A stretch of DNA of 64,000 nt from Halobacillus litoralis (GTDB taxonomy: Bacteria > Bacillota > Bacilli > Bacillales > Halobacillaceae): the NCBI RefSeq assembly GCF_009856415.1, contig NZ_WMEZ01000002.1, positions 620,001-684,000 of the forward strand. Direction: 5' to 3'. Positions 1 through 7,940 of the stretch are shown here, piece after piece. Under the pieces are notes generated by a model. That model ran no database searches and was not told where the DNA came from. It saw only the letters and a list, made by a program, of their open reading frames with translations. Numbering within the stretch: position 1 is the first letter of the stretch; each line of letters opens with the position of its first letter. The position numbers and the translations under genes were made by a program.

Positions 1-663
1 TTTTTCACCATCTTCACTGACAAGCTTTTCAGCTAAGCCAATGATATCCTGGCCCTGATAGCCATCTTCAGGCATGCTCCACTCTTTTCCGAGATTTTGC
101 ATATAGCGGGCTTCCAGGGATTTTGCCAAATTCGCCATTTGGTTCCCAGCATCATTAATGTAGTATTCACGGGACACATCGTACCCTGCAGCATCCAACA
201 CGTTGCATAGGGAATCACCGACCGCTGCGCCACGTGCGTGCCCTAAGTGAAGCGTACCTGTCGGGTTGGCAGAAACGAACTCCACCTGAATTTTGTGTCC
301 TTCTCCACTCTTGCTACGTCCATACTCTTCTCCAGCATTCAGAATCGTAGGAACCAATTCAGTCAGATACTGATTGTTCATGTAAAAGTTAATGAACCCT
401 GGTCCAGCAATTTCAATTTTCTCGATGGATGCTTTGGACTTGTCGAACTGCTCTACGAGATCGGTCGCGATGGCACGTGGATTCTTTTTGGCTACGCGCG
501 CCAACTGCATCGCCATGTTCGTGGCATAATCTCCGTGCGTTTTATCTTTCGGCTGCTCAAGAATCACTTCAGGCATCTCTTCCTCGGATGCCAGTTCGGC
601 AGCTAGGACTGAGCGTACGATTTCATCCTTCAGTTTCTGTTCCATTTGTTCAACGATATTCAT
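1..663 (-). CDS. argS: Arginyl-tRNA synthetase, N-terminal part (runs off window start)
   Basis: Charges tRNA-Arg with arginine in the cytoplasm. The visible 221 residues cover the N-terminal additional domain and the start of the class I catalytic domain. The HIGH signature is seen as HLGHA following [10 protein letters not shown], and [12 protein letters not shown] is typical of ArgRS. The ATG at 663 overlaps the TGA of the upstream gene as ATGA, so the two are translationally coupled, as in the B. subtilis ywiB-argS pair. The C-terminal half, with the KMSK loop, lies outside the window. Confidence 0.96.
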   Translation of the reverse strand, partial: MNIVEQMEQKLKDEIVRSVLAAELASEEEMPEVILEQPKDKTHGDYATNMAMQLARVAKKNPRAIATDLVEQFDKSKASIEKIEIAGPGFINFYMNNQYLTELVPTILNAGEEYGRSKSGEGHKIQVEFVSANPTGTLHLGHARGAAVGDSLCNVLDAAGYDVSREYYINDAGNQMANLAKSLEARYMQNLGKEWSMPEDGYQGQDIIGLAEKLVSEDGEK

Positions 664-1100
664 GAATCGCTCTCCTCCTCAAACGTCAACGTCAAGCGGT
701 GGGCTTGAGTCACTTCATGGTTTAAAGTCATGGTATAACTTAAATACAGTCGGCCTTGTGTGGATTCTTCCAAAGAACGGAATTCCACTTTATCTGTAAG
801 TGTCTTCATATGAAAATCACCATACGTATGGTGATATAAATTTTCTGTTTCCGTGGATGTCTGGAAAACCTGGCGCATTTCCACGCCACCGCTCCGTTTG
901 ATGCTGACATGTTCTGGTTTGACCGTCACCATCGTACTGACCGGTTCTCCATCTTCCGGGTGCTCGATAAAGGTGAGCACTTGCGTATCGCCTCGTTTGA
1001 AAAACTGTCCCGGTTCCTGGATCTTCATCGTCTCTTTACGATCCCCATCCTGTATTTCCGTAACAAGCTGCACCTGGACATCTTTTGCGTGACTTGGCAT
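660..1100 (-). CDS. ywiB: DUF1934 / YwiB family beta-barrel protein
   Basis: A 146-residue protein of the YwiB (DUF1934) family, a small lipocalin-like beta-barrel of unknown function found upstream of argS in Bacillaceae. Alternating hydrophobic and polar residues over the whole length agree with a beta-rich fold. There is no signal peptide or membrane segment. The stop overlaps the argS start by four bases, so co-translation is likely. The family assignment rests on sequence pattern plus position. Confidence 0.9.
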   Translation of the reverse strand: MPSHAKDVQVQLVTEIQDGDRKETMKIQEPGQFFKRGDTQVLTFIEHPEDGEPVSTMVTVKPEHVSIKRSGGVEMRQVFQTSTETENLYHHTYGDFHMKTLTDKVEFRSLEESTQGRLYLSYTMTLNHEVTQAHRLTLTFEEESDS

Positions 1101-1184
1101 TTTCCCTCCACCTTTTCTATCGCCATTTTTACGTACAAGATATAACTAATATATTATAAGAATTCGAACAGAAAAACGCAAGTA

Positions 1185-1631
1185 TCATTGTAGCAGAAGG
1201 TTGACGTACTCATGGACTTCCTTCACTTGGGCGAGATGATTAGGAATCGAATAAGCCGCATATAGAACTAGGATAGCCAAAACAATCGTCAAGTACCACT
1301 TGAAGGATAGATTTTTTTTGAATGGACGGCGGTCCGGGACAATCGCGAAAAGTAAGAATGGAAGCAAGAGTCCGATCACCCATACGTCTGTTTTCCACTG
1401 TTTATTTTCCAGAGAGACAGCCAAAGTGAACTGCAGAAGGTCGTTCATTCGGTCTTCCACATTCACCTCCGCGACTTCCTCTCCCCCTATTCCTTCGTTA
1501 ATGACAAGCATATCTCCATTCAACTCATACGAGATGTTGGAGGGGTTCCAGTTTGCTCCGTAAGTGAGAAGCAGCAGTGGAATCATGATCAATACATAAA
1601 TTGCTGCTACTCCCATCGTCTTTTTATCCAA
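1185..1631 (-). CDS. Small membrane protein of unknown function
   Basis: About 148 residues with an N-terminal membrane segment (MGVAAIYVLIMIPLLLL), an acidic extracytoplasmic stretch of about 60 residues, and two further hydrophobic segments near the C-terminus. I do not recognise a named family. I chose the TTG at 1631 because AAAGGAG lies 8 bases upstream of it; the ATG 45 bases further upstream has no ribosome-binding site. It sits between ywiB and speB, where B. subtilis has no close equivalent that I recall, so it may be lineage-specific. Confidence 0.7.
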   Translation of the reverse strand: MDKKTMGVAAIYVLIMIPLLLLTYGANWNPSNISYELNGDMLVINEGIGGEEVAEVNVEDRMNDLLQFTLAVSLENKQWKTDVWVIGLLLPFLLFAIVPDRRPFKKNLSFKWYLTIVLAILVLYAAYSIPNHLAQVKEVHEYVNLLLQ

Positions 1632-1676
1632 AACAAAAGCTCCTTTGTATCGTGTCTTTTCATGTAGTCGATCCAT

Positions 1677-1713
1677 ATAGAAAAGCCACTATGAAGACCT
1701 CTCACAGCGGCTT
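1677..1713 (-). terminator. Intrinsic terminator of speE-speB
   Basis: On the minus strand a 12-bp stem (with G-U pairs) of AAGCCGCTGTGA and TCATAGTGGCTT is followed by TTCTAT. It lies 16 bases past the speB stop. Confidence 0.7.
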
Positions 1714-1728
1714 GTTCCATTCTATCAT

Positions 1729-2601
1729 TTATTTGACGAACCCTAAAAGCATTTCGCGGATGAACTTGCTCGCTGCAATCTGCGTCTTCTCTGTCGGGTC
1801 ATACGCTGGAGCGACTTCAACAAGGTCGGCTCCTACGATGTTCAAATCACTGCCGGCTATCGCATGGATGCTTGCAAGCAGTTCTTTCGACGAGATGCCG
1901 CCTGCTTCTGCTGTCCCTGTGCCAGGGGCGAACGCAGGATCGAGTACATCGATATCAATCGTAACGTACACGGGACGGCCAGCCAGTTCAGGGAGCACTT
2001 TTTTCAAAGGTTCCAGCACTTCGAACTTGGCCATGTGCATACCGGACTCTTTCGCATATTGAAACTCTTCACGCATGCCGGAACGGATACCGAATGAGTA
2101 GACATTTTCTGCTCCCATCAACCCACATGCCTTCCGAATAGGCGTCGAGTGGGACAATACTTCCCCTTCATACTCTTCACGAAGATCCGCGTGGGCATCG
2201 ATATGAATGATGGCGAGGTCCGGGTGTTTTTTATACATCGCCTGAATGACAGGCCATGTGACGAGATGCTCTCCCCCAAGACCTAGGGGGAATTTGCCTT
2301 TTTCCAGCAGTTCATCCAAATACCCCTCAATGATATCCAAACTCCTCGCTGCATTTCCGAAAGGCAGCATCAAATCGCCGGCATCGTGATAGTTCACTTC
2401 CTCCAGGTGACGATCGAGGTACGGGCTGTACTCTTCCAGCCCAATGGAAGCTTCCCGAATACGGTTCGGGCCGAAGCGCGACCCCGGGCGAAAGCTGACG
2501 GTCCAGTCCATCGGCATGCCGTAAATGACAGCATCCGCTTCCTCTTCCGTGGCCCGGCTCATGATAAATACTTTTCCAGAGTAAGATTCATCAAAACGCA
2601 T
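1729..2601 (-). CDS. speB: Agmatinase
   Basis: Hydrolyses agmatine to putrescine and urea in the cytoplasm, using two Mn2+ ions. It is a ureohydrolase (arginase) family member of 290 residues, the same length as B. subtilis SpeB. Metal-binding motifs are GGEH, IHIDAHADLR and the C-terminal SIDIDVLDPAFAPGTG-type motif (seen as TIDIDVLDPAFAPG). The ATG at 2601 has GAAGGAG 8 bases upstream; a longer frame starting within speE is not supported. It lies 5 bases after speE, and the pair forms the putrescine-spermidine operon. Confidence 0.96.
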   Translation of the reverse strand: MRFDESYSGKVFIMSRATEEEADAVIYGMPMDWTVSFRPGSRFGPNRIREASIGLEEYSPYLDRHLEEVNYHDAGDLMLPFGNAARSLDIIEGYLDELLEKGKFPLGLGGEHLVTWPVIQAMYKKHPDLAIIHIDAHADLREEYEGEVLSHSTPIRKACGLMGAENVYSFGIRSGMREEFQYAKESGMHMAKFEVLEPLKKVLPELAGRPVYVTIDIDVLDPAFAPGTGTAEAGGISSKELLASIHAIAGSDLNIVGADLVEVAPAYDPTEKTQIAASKFIREMLLGFVK

Positions 2602-2606
2602 GCCGG

Positions 2607-3437
2607 TCACTCCTTCGTGAGATCTTTGACGAACTTCGGCAACGCAAAGCACGCGTGGTGAATTTCGTCTGTGAAATATTTCGTATCGATATCTTCAAAA
2701 CGTTCCTCTTTGACTTGTAGAGGGTCATGAACTTTACTTCCCATCGTAAACGTCCACAGCCCGCTTGGGTAGGTCGGAATGTTCGCTGTATATACTTTTG
2801 TGATCGGGAATGTCTCTTTCACGTCGCTATACACCTGGCGGATCAGATCCGCTTTGAACCATGGGTTATCCGTTTGGGCTACGAAAATGCCATCTTCTTT
2901 CAAAGCTTTAGCAATGCCTTCATAGAACCCTTTGGAAAAAAGATTGACCGCTGGGCCGACGGGTTCGGTGGAATCAACCATGATGACATCATACTCACTT
3001 TCACTTTTTGCGATGTGCATGAAACCATCATCCACTTTCACTTCCACCCGTTCATCTTCTAGCGCCCCGGCAATGGAAGGCAGATACTTCTTCGAATACT
3101 CGATGACCTTCCCATCAATCTCCACAAGTGTCGCTTTTTCTACACTTTCATGCTTCAACACTTCACGAATGACACCCCCGTCACCGCCACCGACGACAAG
3201 GACATTCTTCGGATTCGGGTGGGTAAACAATGGAACATGGGCAACCATTTCGTGATAGACGAATTCATCCTTCTCTGTCGTCATGACCATGTCATCAAGA
3301 ACGAGCATATTCCCCCACTCCGCTGTTTCCAGCATCTCTAAATCTTGAAAGTCTGTTTTCTCACTGTGCAGGGAGCGATTGACCTTCGCTGTAATCCCGA
3401 AATGATCGGTCTGTTTCTCAGTAAACCATGTACCCAT
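2607..3437 (-). CDS. speE: Spermidine synthase
   Basis: Transfers the aminopropyl group from decarboxylated S-adenosylmethionine to putrescine. It is a 276-residue Rossmann-fold methyltransferase-like enzyme, equal in length to B. subtilis SpeE. Visible motifs are the GGGDGG nucleoside-binding loop, [10 protein letters not shown] with the catalytic Asp, and the N-terminal [12 protein letters not shown]. The start at 3437 has AAAGGAG 9 bases before it and matches the family N-terminus; an in-frame start seven codons earlier has weaker support. First gene of the speE-speB operon, divergent from pbpG. Confidence 0.96.
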   Translation of the reverse strand: MGTWFTEKQTDHFGITAKVNRSLHSEKTDFQDLEMLETAEWGNMLVLDDMVMTTEKDEFVYHEMVAHVPLFTHPNPKNVLVVGGGDGGVIREVLKHESVEKATLVEIDGKVIEYSKKYLPSIAGALEDERVEVKVDDGFMHIAKSESEYDVIMVDSTEPVGPAVNLFSKGFYEGIAKALKEDGIFVAQTDNPWFKADLIRQVYSDVKETFPITKVYTANIPTYPSGLWTFTMGSKVHDPLQVKEERFEDIDTKYFTDEIHHACFALPKFVKDLTKE

Positions 3438-3577
3438 GTTGCATTTCTCCTTTTTCATCTATGAAATATCTTTCATCACATATGTGTTTGTTTTCACTCA
3501 AGAAGTTTATTTTACTACGTATTCTCACATAATAATAGCAGTCTTTATACATTCGTAACAGTTAGGAGTATAAAAGA

Positions 3578-5629
3578 ATGCGATCATTTTTCAGAACAAC
3601 TTATAGATGGACGACCCGCGGGATGAAACTCGCCATATTTGGAACAATCGTAGGGATTGTCGGAATCATCGGTGTGTTGATTTATGCCATCACTCAAGGT
3701 CCTCCATCGTTGATGACTGAACAGAATACCGTCTTCTATGGGACGGACGGGGAAATCATTGGAGAAGAACAAGGGGCCGAAGAACGTTACTGGATCAATA
3801 TAGAGGAAATGCCCGAATCTATCAAAGACGCGACACTAGCTATTGAGGACCGGCGTTTCTATAACCACTTCGGTTTCGACTTGAAGCGTATTGCAGCAGC
3901 TGCGCTTACGGATCTTAAGCAGATGAGAATGGCCGAAGGGGCCAGTACCATTACTCAGCAGTATGCAAGAAACCTATACCTCTCCCATGATAAAACATGG
4001 AAGCGTAAACTTAACGAAGCTCTCTATGCCTTACGATTGGAAATTTTTTATAACAAAGATGAAATATTAGAAGGTTACTTGAACACGATTTATTACGGCC
4101 ACGGGGCTTATGGAATCGAAGCCGCAAGCCGGCAATATTTCAATAAACATGCGGCTGACCTCACCTTGACGGAAGCTTCCATGTTAGCCGGCATCCCTAA
4201 AGGCCCGACCTATTATTCACCACTGGCGAACGCCGAGCGAGCAGAAGCAAGACAACAGCAAATACTAGCTGAAATGGAACAGAACGGCTATATCACTTCC
4301 TCTGAAAAAAGAGCAGCCGTAGAAGCGAGCATTTCCTATGCGGACGGCGAAGAAGAAGAGACCCAGGAGGTTGCTCTCTATTTTCAGGATCAAGTCATTA
4401 CAGAAGCGGCCCAGCTGCTTGAAGTAGACAGAGAAAGTGTGCAGACAGGCGGTTATCATATTCACACCACTCTGATTGAAGAGCATCAACGGATTTTGGA
4501 AGAGCAGGTGAAGAGGAATATTCCAGCGAGTGAAGAAATCCAAGTCGCATCTGCTGTTATGAACAGCCATTCTGGAGCGATCACTGCCCTTGTCGGTGGT
4601 AAAGATTATGGAGAAAGTCCATTCAACAGAGCCACTCAGGCGAAACGTTCCGTCGGTTCAACCATCAAACCTTTTCTGTATTATGCAGCGCTCGCGGAAG
4701 GGTACTCTCCTGTCACGATGAAAGAGACGCAGCCTATTGAGATTGAAGTAGACGGCAAAACGGAACCTTATGTTCCATCCAATTTCAATGACCAGTATGC
4801 AGAAGAACCGATTTCCATGGCTCAGGCCCTTGCTGTTTCCGATAATATATATGCGGTGAAGACCCACATGGATATCGGACCTGAAAAATTAGGAAAAACG
4901 ATGAAGACGTTTGGTGTCAAGGAAACGTTCAAACCACACCCCTCCCTCGCCTTAGGATACTCCTCCATATCTCTTTTCGATATGGTGAGTGCCTATGGGA
5001 AAATGGTGAAAGGAACGGAATCCATAGAGGGGCATACGATCGCAAAAATCACCGACCGACACGGGAATGTCCTGTATGAATACCAACCGGCTTACAATAA
5101 AGACGATGCTGTCGATCGGGTACGGGCGTTCACCGTGACCCACATGATGACGGGTATGTTCGATCCGATCTTGGATGCTGATTATGCATCGGTTACAGGT
5201 ACCCCAATCAAAGGGAAGCTGACACGCATGTATGGAGGGAAATCCGGAACCACCGACAACGACAGCTGGATGATCGGATTCAGCCCTCAATACGTCTCCG
5301 GGGTTTGGGTCGGATATGACGAAGGCAGCAAGCCACTCGAAGACTTCAACGACCACCGGTATGCGAAAGCCATATGGGCCGATACGATGGAGAAAATCCA
5401 CGAGACAGAACCAACAGCCGCCTTCATCCCGCCACCGGGGGTGAAAGGGGTCTACATCGATCCGGAAACCGGCTATGTCGCAGGTCCCAACTGTCCACAG
5501 GAACGGTTAGTGTACATGGAAGAGGCCGATATTCCTGAGAATGTTTGCGGCGGAGACGAAAGCAAGGATGTGGATGATGAATTCAAAGATGATCCATGGT
5601 TCAAAGATGTTGTTGATTGGTTCTTTTAA
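3578..5629 (+). CDS. pbpG: Class A penicillin-binding protein, PbpG/PBP2d-like
   Basis: A bifunctional peptidoglycan synthase of 683 residues, anchored by one N-terminal membrane segment (about residues 17-39). The GT51 glycosyltransferase domain carries its catalytic Glu in EDRRFYNHFG (E90) and the TITQQYARNL motif. The transpeptidase domain has STIK (S361), SDN (421-423) and KSGTT (555-559). Its position next to speE matches B. subtilis pbpG, made in the forespore. A weak SigF/G-like promoter (GTATT at 3519, CAGTCTT at 3539, 15-base spacer) fits that role but is only suggestive. TAGGAG lies 9 bases before the ATG. Confidence 0.95.
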   Translation: MRSFFRTTYRWTTRGMKLAIFGTIVGIVGIIGVLIYAITQGPPSLMTEQNTVFYGTDGEIIGEEQGAEERYWINIEEMPESIKDATLAIEDRRFYNHFGFDLKRIAAAALTDLKQMRMAEGASTITQQYARNLYLSHDKTWKRKLNEALYALRLEIFYNKDEILEGYLNTIYYGHGAYGIEAASRQYFNKHAADLTLTEASMLAGIPKGPTYYSPLANAERAEARQQQILAEMEQNGYITSSEKRAAVEASISYADGEEEETQEVALYFQDQVITEAAQLLEVDRESVQTGGYHIHTTLIEEHQRILEEQVKRNIPASEEIQVASAVMNSHSGAITALVGGKDYGESPFNRATQAKRSVGSTIKPFLYYAALAEGYSPVTMKETQPIEIEVDGKTEPYVPSNFNDQYAEEPISMAQALAVSDNIYAVKTHMDIGPEKLGKTMKTFGVKETFKPHPSLALGYSSISLFDMVSAYGKMVKGTESIEGHTIAKITDRHGNVLYEYQPAYNKDDAVDRVRAFTVTHMMTGMFDPILDADYASVTGTPIKGKLTRMYGGKSGTTDNDSWMIGFSPQYVSGVWVGYDEGSKPLEDFNDHRYAKAIWADTMEKIHETEPTAAFIPPPGVKGVYIDPETGYVAGPNCPQERLVYMEEADIPENVCGGDESKDVDDEFKDDPWFKDVVDWFF

Positions 5630-5690
5630 TTCATTTTCGGTCGCTTTGGGGTGATTCACGCCTCTTCTGGCGATCCTTGCCTCCTTTGAC

Positions 5691-5735
5691 GCGAAAGGTC
5701 ATCCTCCAACGGATGACCTTTCGCTTTTTTTATTT
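5691..5735 (+). terminator. Intrinsic terminator of pbpG
   Basis: A perfect 14-bp stem (5691-5704 with 5711-5724) with a 6-base loop is followed by seven T residues. Confidence 0.95.
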
Positions 5736-5751
5736 AAATGACTCAGCTTTC

Positions 5752-5811
5752 CTCACAAAATAAAAAAAGACAGAGAAAACGACCGGGGGAACCGGTCGCT
5801 TTCTCTGTCCT
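5752..5811 (-). terminator. Intrinsic terminator of the YolD-like gene
   Basis: A long stem (5769-5786 with 5792-5809, one A-C mismatch) preceded on the plus strand by an A-tract serves as a minus-strand terminator. Together with the pbpG terminator it fills the gene-free stretch 5630-5932. Confidence 0.88.
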
Positions 5812-5932
5812 AGTAAACATGTATAACCCATGTGTTACTTAATATATTACCCTTATCGCTGATTCGTCAAGATTCGGCGTCTGAATTCTTACACTTTTTT
5901 CATGAACATTTTGTGAACAAATCGTGAACACC

Positions 5933-6277
5933 TTACAAAATGGCAAGGTCAGCGATATCATCCAAGGGAATGCGGACCTTCTCTTTTGTCTGTCCATCCA
6001 CTCCTGCTACGATGTGGCTGTTTCGGTTCACATGGGTGACCTTCATCCTTATGTCTTCATAGTCGAAACCATTGTAGACCCTAACCTGGACGGTAAGACT
6101 GTCCGTTAGTGCCCGCTGCAAAAGAAAGTCGATCTCGACCGCTTTCTGTTCATCCATGATTCCTTTTTCTACCCGCTGATCTTCTTTCCATAGCTTCTTC
6201 ACCATCTCTACATGTTCCGGTAACATGAGCGATGTCCACTTGATCGTCCCGCGATCACGATTCCGGTTATCCATCAT
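5933..6277 (-). CDS. YolD-like family protein
   Basis: A 114-residue protein with the YolD-like signature DRGTIKWTSLMLPEHVEM near its N-terminus. In other Bacilli, YolD-like proteins often accompany Y-family DNA polymerases (UvrX/YqjW) or SOS-type genes, but no polymerase is adjacent here. The function is not established. Two adjacent ATG codons (6277, 6274) follow GGAGGG; either could be used. It is monocistronic, with its own terminator. Confidence 0.85.
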   Translation of the reverse strand: MMDNRNRDRGTIKWTSLMLPEHVEMVKKLWKEDQRVEKGIMDEQKAVEIDFLLQRALTDSLTVQVRVYNGFDYEDIRMKVTHVNRNSHIVAGVDGQTKEKVRIPLDDIADLAIL

Positions 6278-6419
6278 TGGTTCCCTCCACCACGAACGTT
6301 TGTTCTTATTCTATCATAAAAGAGGGAATCGTAAACTGGAATTTTCATACTGAACCAAACCTTCCCCAGTCCTCACACGTCTCGGTTATCCAGACAAGCA
6401 AAGGAATGTACTCAAATTC

Positions 6420-6647
6420 CTACTCCATTTCTTTGTTTCCTGCATTCGCCTTTTTCTGGTATCCAAACACGAAAATACAACTCACATAAATCACAAACGC
6501 TCCTGAAATAAACCATAAACCTGATGTTAAATATTCATGGTCCGCATAAAAAGACCATTTAAACAAGAAATGAAGAATTCCTGAAACCAACCCCACTAGA
6601 GCAATTACAAAGTGAAACACCACATCATCTTCTAGAATCTTTTTCAT
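6420..6647 (-). CDS. Small two-helix membrane protein
   Basis: A 75-residue protein with two strongly hydrophobic segments (about residues 10-29 and 43-63) and a lysine-rich C-terminal tail, so probably an integral membrane protein. Unrecognised family. The ATG at 6647 has AAAGGAG 8 bases upstream; the track start three codons earlier is a GTG that overlaps the ribosome-binding site. Confidence 0.65.
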   Translation of the reverse strand: MKKILEDDVVFHFVIALVGLVSGILHFLFKWSFYADHEYLTSGLWFISGAFVIYVSCIFVFGYQKKANAGNKEME

Positions 6648-6747
6648 AAAGGCCACTCCTTTCTTTTACAAAAAATCGAATGAGAAAGAGGGAAACCCTG
6701 CAGATTCCCCTCTCTCCGTACCAATGCTATACGCTTGCCATCGTGAA

Positions 6748-7290
6748 TTATTGTACTCCTAGAGAGTCTTTCAGTTCCTGCGCCGTGTTCTCCCATAATT
6801 CTGGTTTAAAGTCACGTAAATATCCGCCGAGCAGCTTTTTCGACTTCTCATCAAGGTGATCGACCACAAAGCGGCCCTTCAAAGACTTATCCATGTGGTT
6901 CACATGTTCAGGCATCGATTTGTATCCGCGCTTGATGGACCTGTCCACGACAATCTCACTGGCAGCTACGCCATGATAACACGGCTTTCCTTCCTGGTGA
7001 TCGACCGTTACCCAAGCGATCCAATATTTCAGTCCGTTTTTAACGACTTCACGATCGGTAATGAATTTGATGCGTTTTTCAACTTTACTACGCGCGTGAA
7101 GAGCCCCCATATCGACATAGGCTTCGTCTTCATTAGGGTCCACAATAACCGGGGTCATATTCTCCAAACTGATGGAACCGACACCATAACCTCCATGGCC
7201 ATCCGTCGAATCATCTTTAATGATGGTGAATTGATTCTTCTTTTTATCGCTGCTTTCGCCTTTGTTTTTAAATTGATCGAACTCTCTCAT
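6748..7290 (-). CDS. ywhD: YwhD family protein
   Basis: A soluble 180-residue protein of the YwhD family, restricted to Bacilli and of unknown function. The family-typical stretch GHGGYGVGSISLENMTPV is present. The ATG at 7290 has GAGGAGG 8 bases upstream and gives the family length; the longer frame from 7344 lacks a ribosome-binding site. Position near pbpG matches B. subtilis synteny. Confidence 0.88.
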   Translation of the reverse strand: MREFDQFKNKGESSDKKKNQFTIIKDDSTDGHGGYGVGSISLENMTPVIVDPNEDEAYVDMGALHARSKVEKRIKFITDREVVKNGLKYWIAWVTVDHQEGKPCYHGVAASEIVVDRSIKRGYKSMPEHVNHMDKSLKGRFVVDHLDEKSKKLLGGYLRDFKPELWENTAQELKDSLGVQ

Positions 7291-7379
7291 AAAGCGATCC
7301 TCCTCTTCAATCGTCCTCTTATTTTGTCCCATTTTAACATACAAAACAGTTCTTGTTAGAACAGACGCTTCATGAATAA

Positions 7380-7940
7380 TTAATCAAACGTTTGATTAAT
7401 CTTCTCATATTCCCTCTTCAGCATGGAAAACACCACAGTATCCTGGAATCTCTCTCCATCAAAATCTGTTTCCCTCAATACTCCCTCTTCCCGGAAGCCA
7501 AATTTATTCAAGAGCCTTCGTGACCCCTCATTTTCAGCGAAGATGTCTCCGACAATCCGATTTAGCTCAAGCGAATCAAATCCATAAGGGAGAACTGATT
7601 GAAGGACTTGGGTCATAACCCCTTTCTTTTGGTAATCCGGGTGAATGACGGCCCCCATTTCTGTCTTTCTATGCCACAGATTCAATTTGTGAAAACGGAA
7701 CATTCCGATGCATTTCCCTCTCCCGTCCTCAATCACCCACGGAATTTCTTTTTGCTTACGAAATCCATCCAGGCTTTCTTCTACATAAGCTTCCATCTCC
7801 TCCAACGATAGGACAGGATGGGGAGTGATGTACTTCATCGTATCCGGCTGGCTCATGAACTGGAACAAAGAAGGAGCGTCGGATATTTTCAGTCCTCGTA
7901 ACTTTATCTCTTCCATTATGAAGACAGGAATATGATTCAT
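7380..7940 (-). CDS. GNAT N-acetyltransferase, RimJ/RimL-like
   Basis: A 186-residue acetyl-CoA-dependent acetyltransferase of the Acetyltransf_3 (RimJ/RimL) kind. It shows LRGLKISDAPSLFQFM at the N-terminus, the acetyl-CoA-binding region around IHPDYQKKGVMTQVLQSVL, and the C-terminal ENEGSRRLLNKFGFREEG. The ATG at 7940 has AGGAGA 8 bases upstream and overlaps the stop of the preceding permease gene as ATGA, so translation is coupled. The substrate is unknown; the coupling suggests co-production with the permease, not necessarily a shared pathway. Confidence 0.9.
   Translation of the reverse strand: MNHIPVFIMEEIKLRGLKISDAPSLFQFMSQPDTMKYITPHPVLSLEEMEAYVEESLDGFRKQKEIPWVIEDGRGKCIGMFRFHKLNLWHRKTEMGAVIHPDYQKKGVMTQVLQSVLPYGFDSLELNRIVGDIFAENEGSRRLLNKFGFREEGVLRETDFDGERFQDTVVFSMLKREYEKINQTFD

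Noticed and set aside
6680-6735. Terminator after ywhD
   Set aside because: GAGAGAGGGGAA can pair only imperfectly with TTTCCCTCTTTCTC and the T-run is distant, so I did not list it as a feature.
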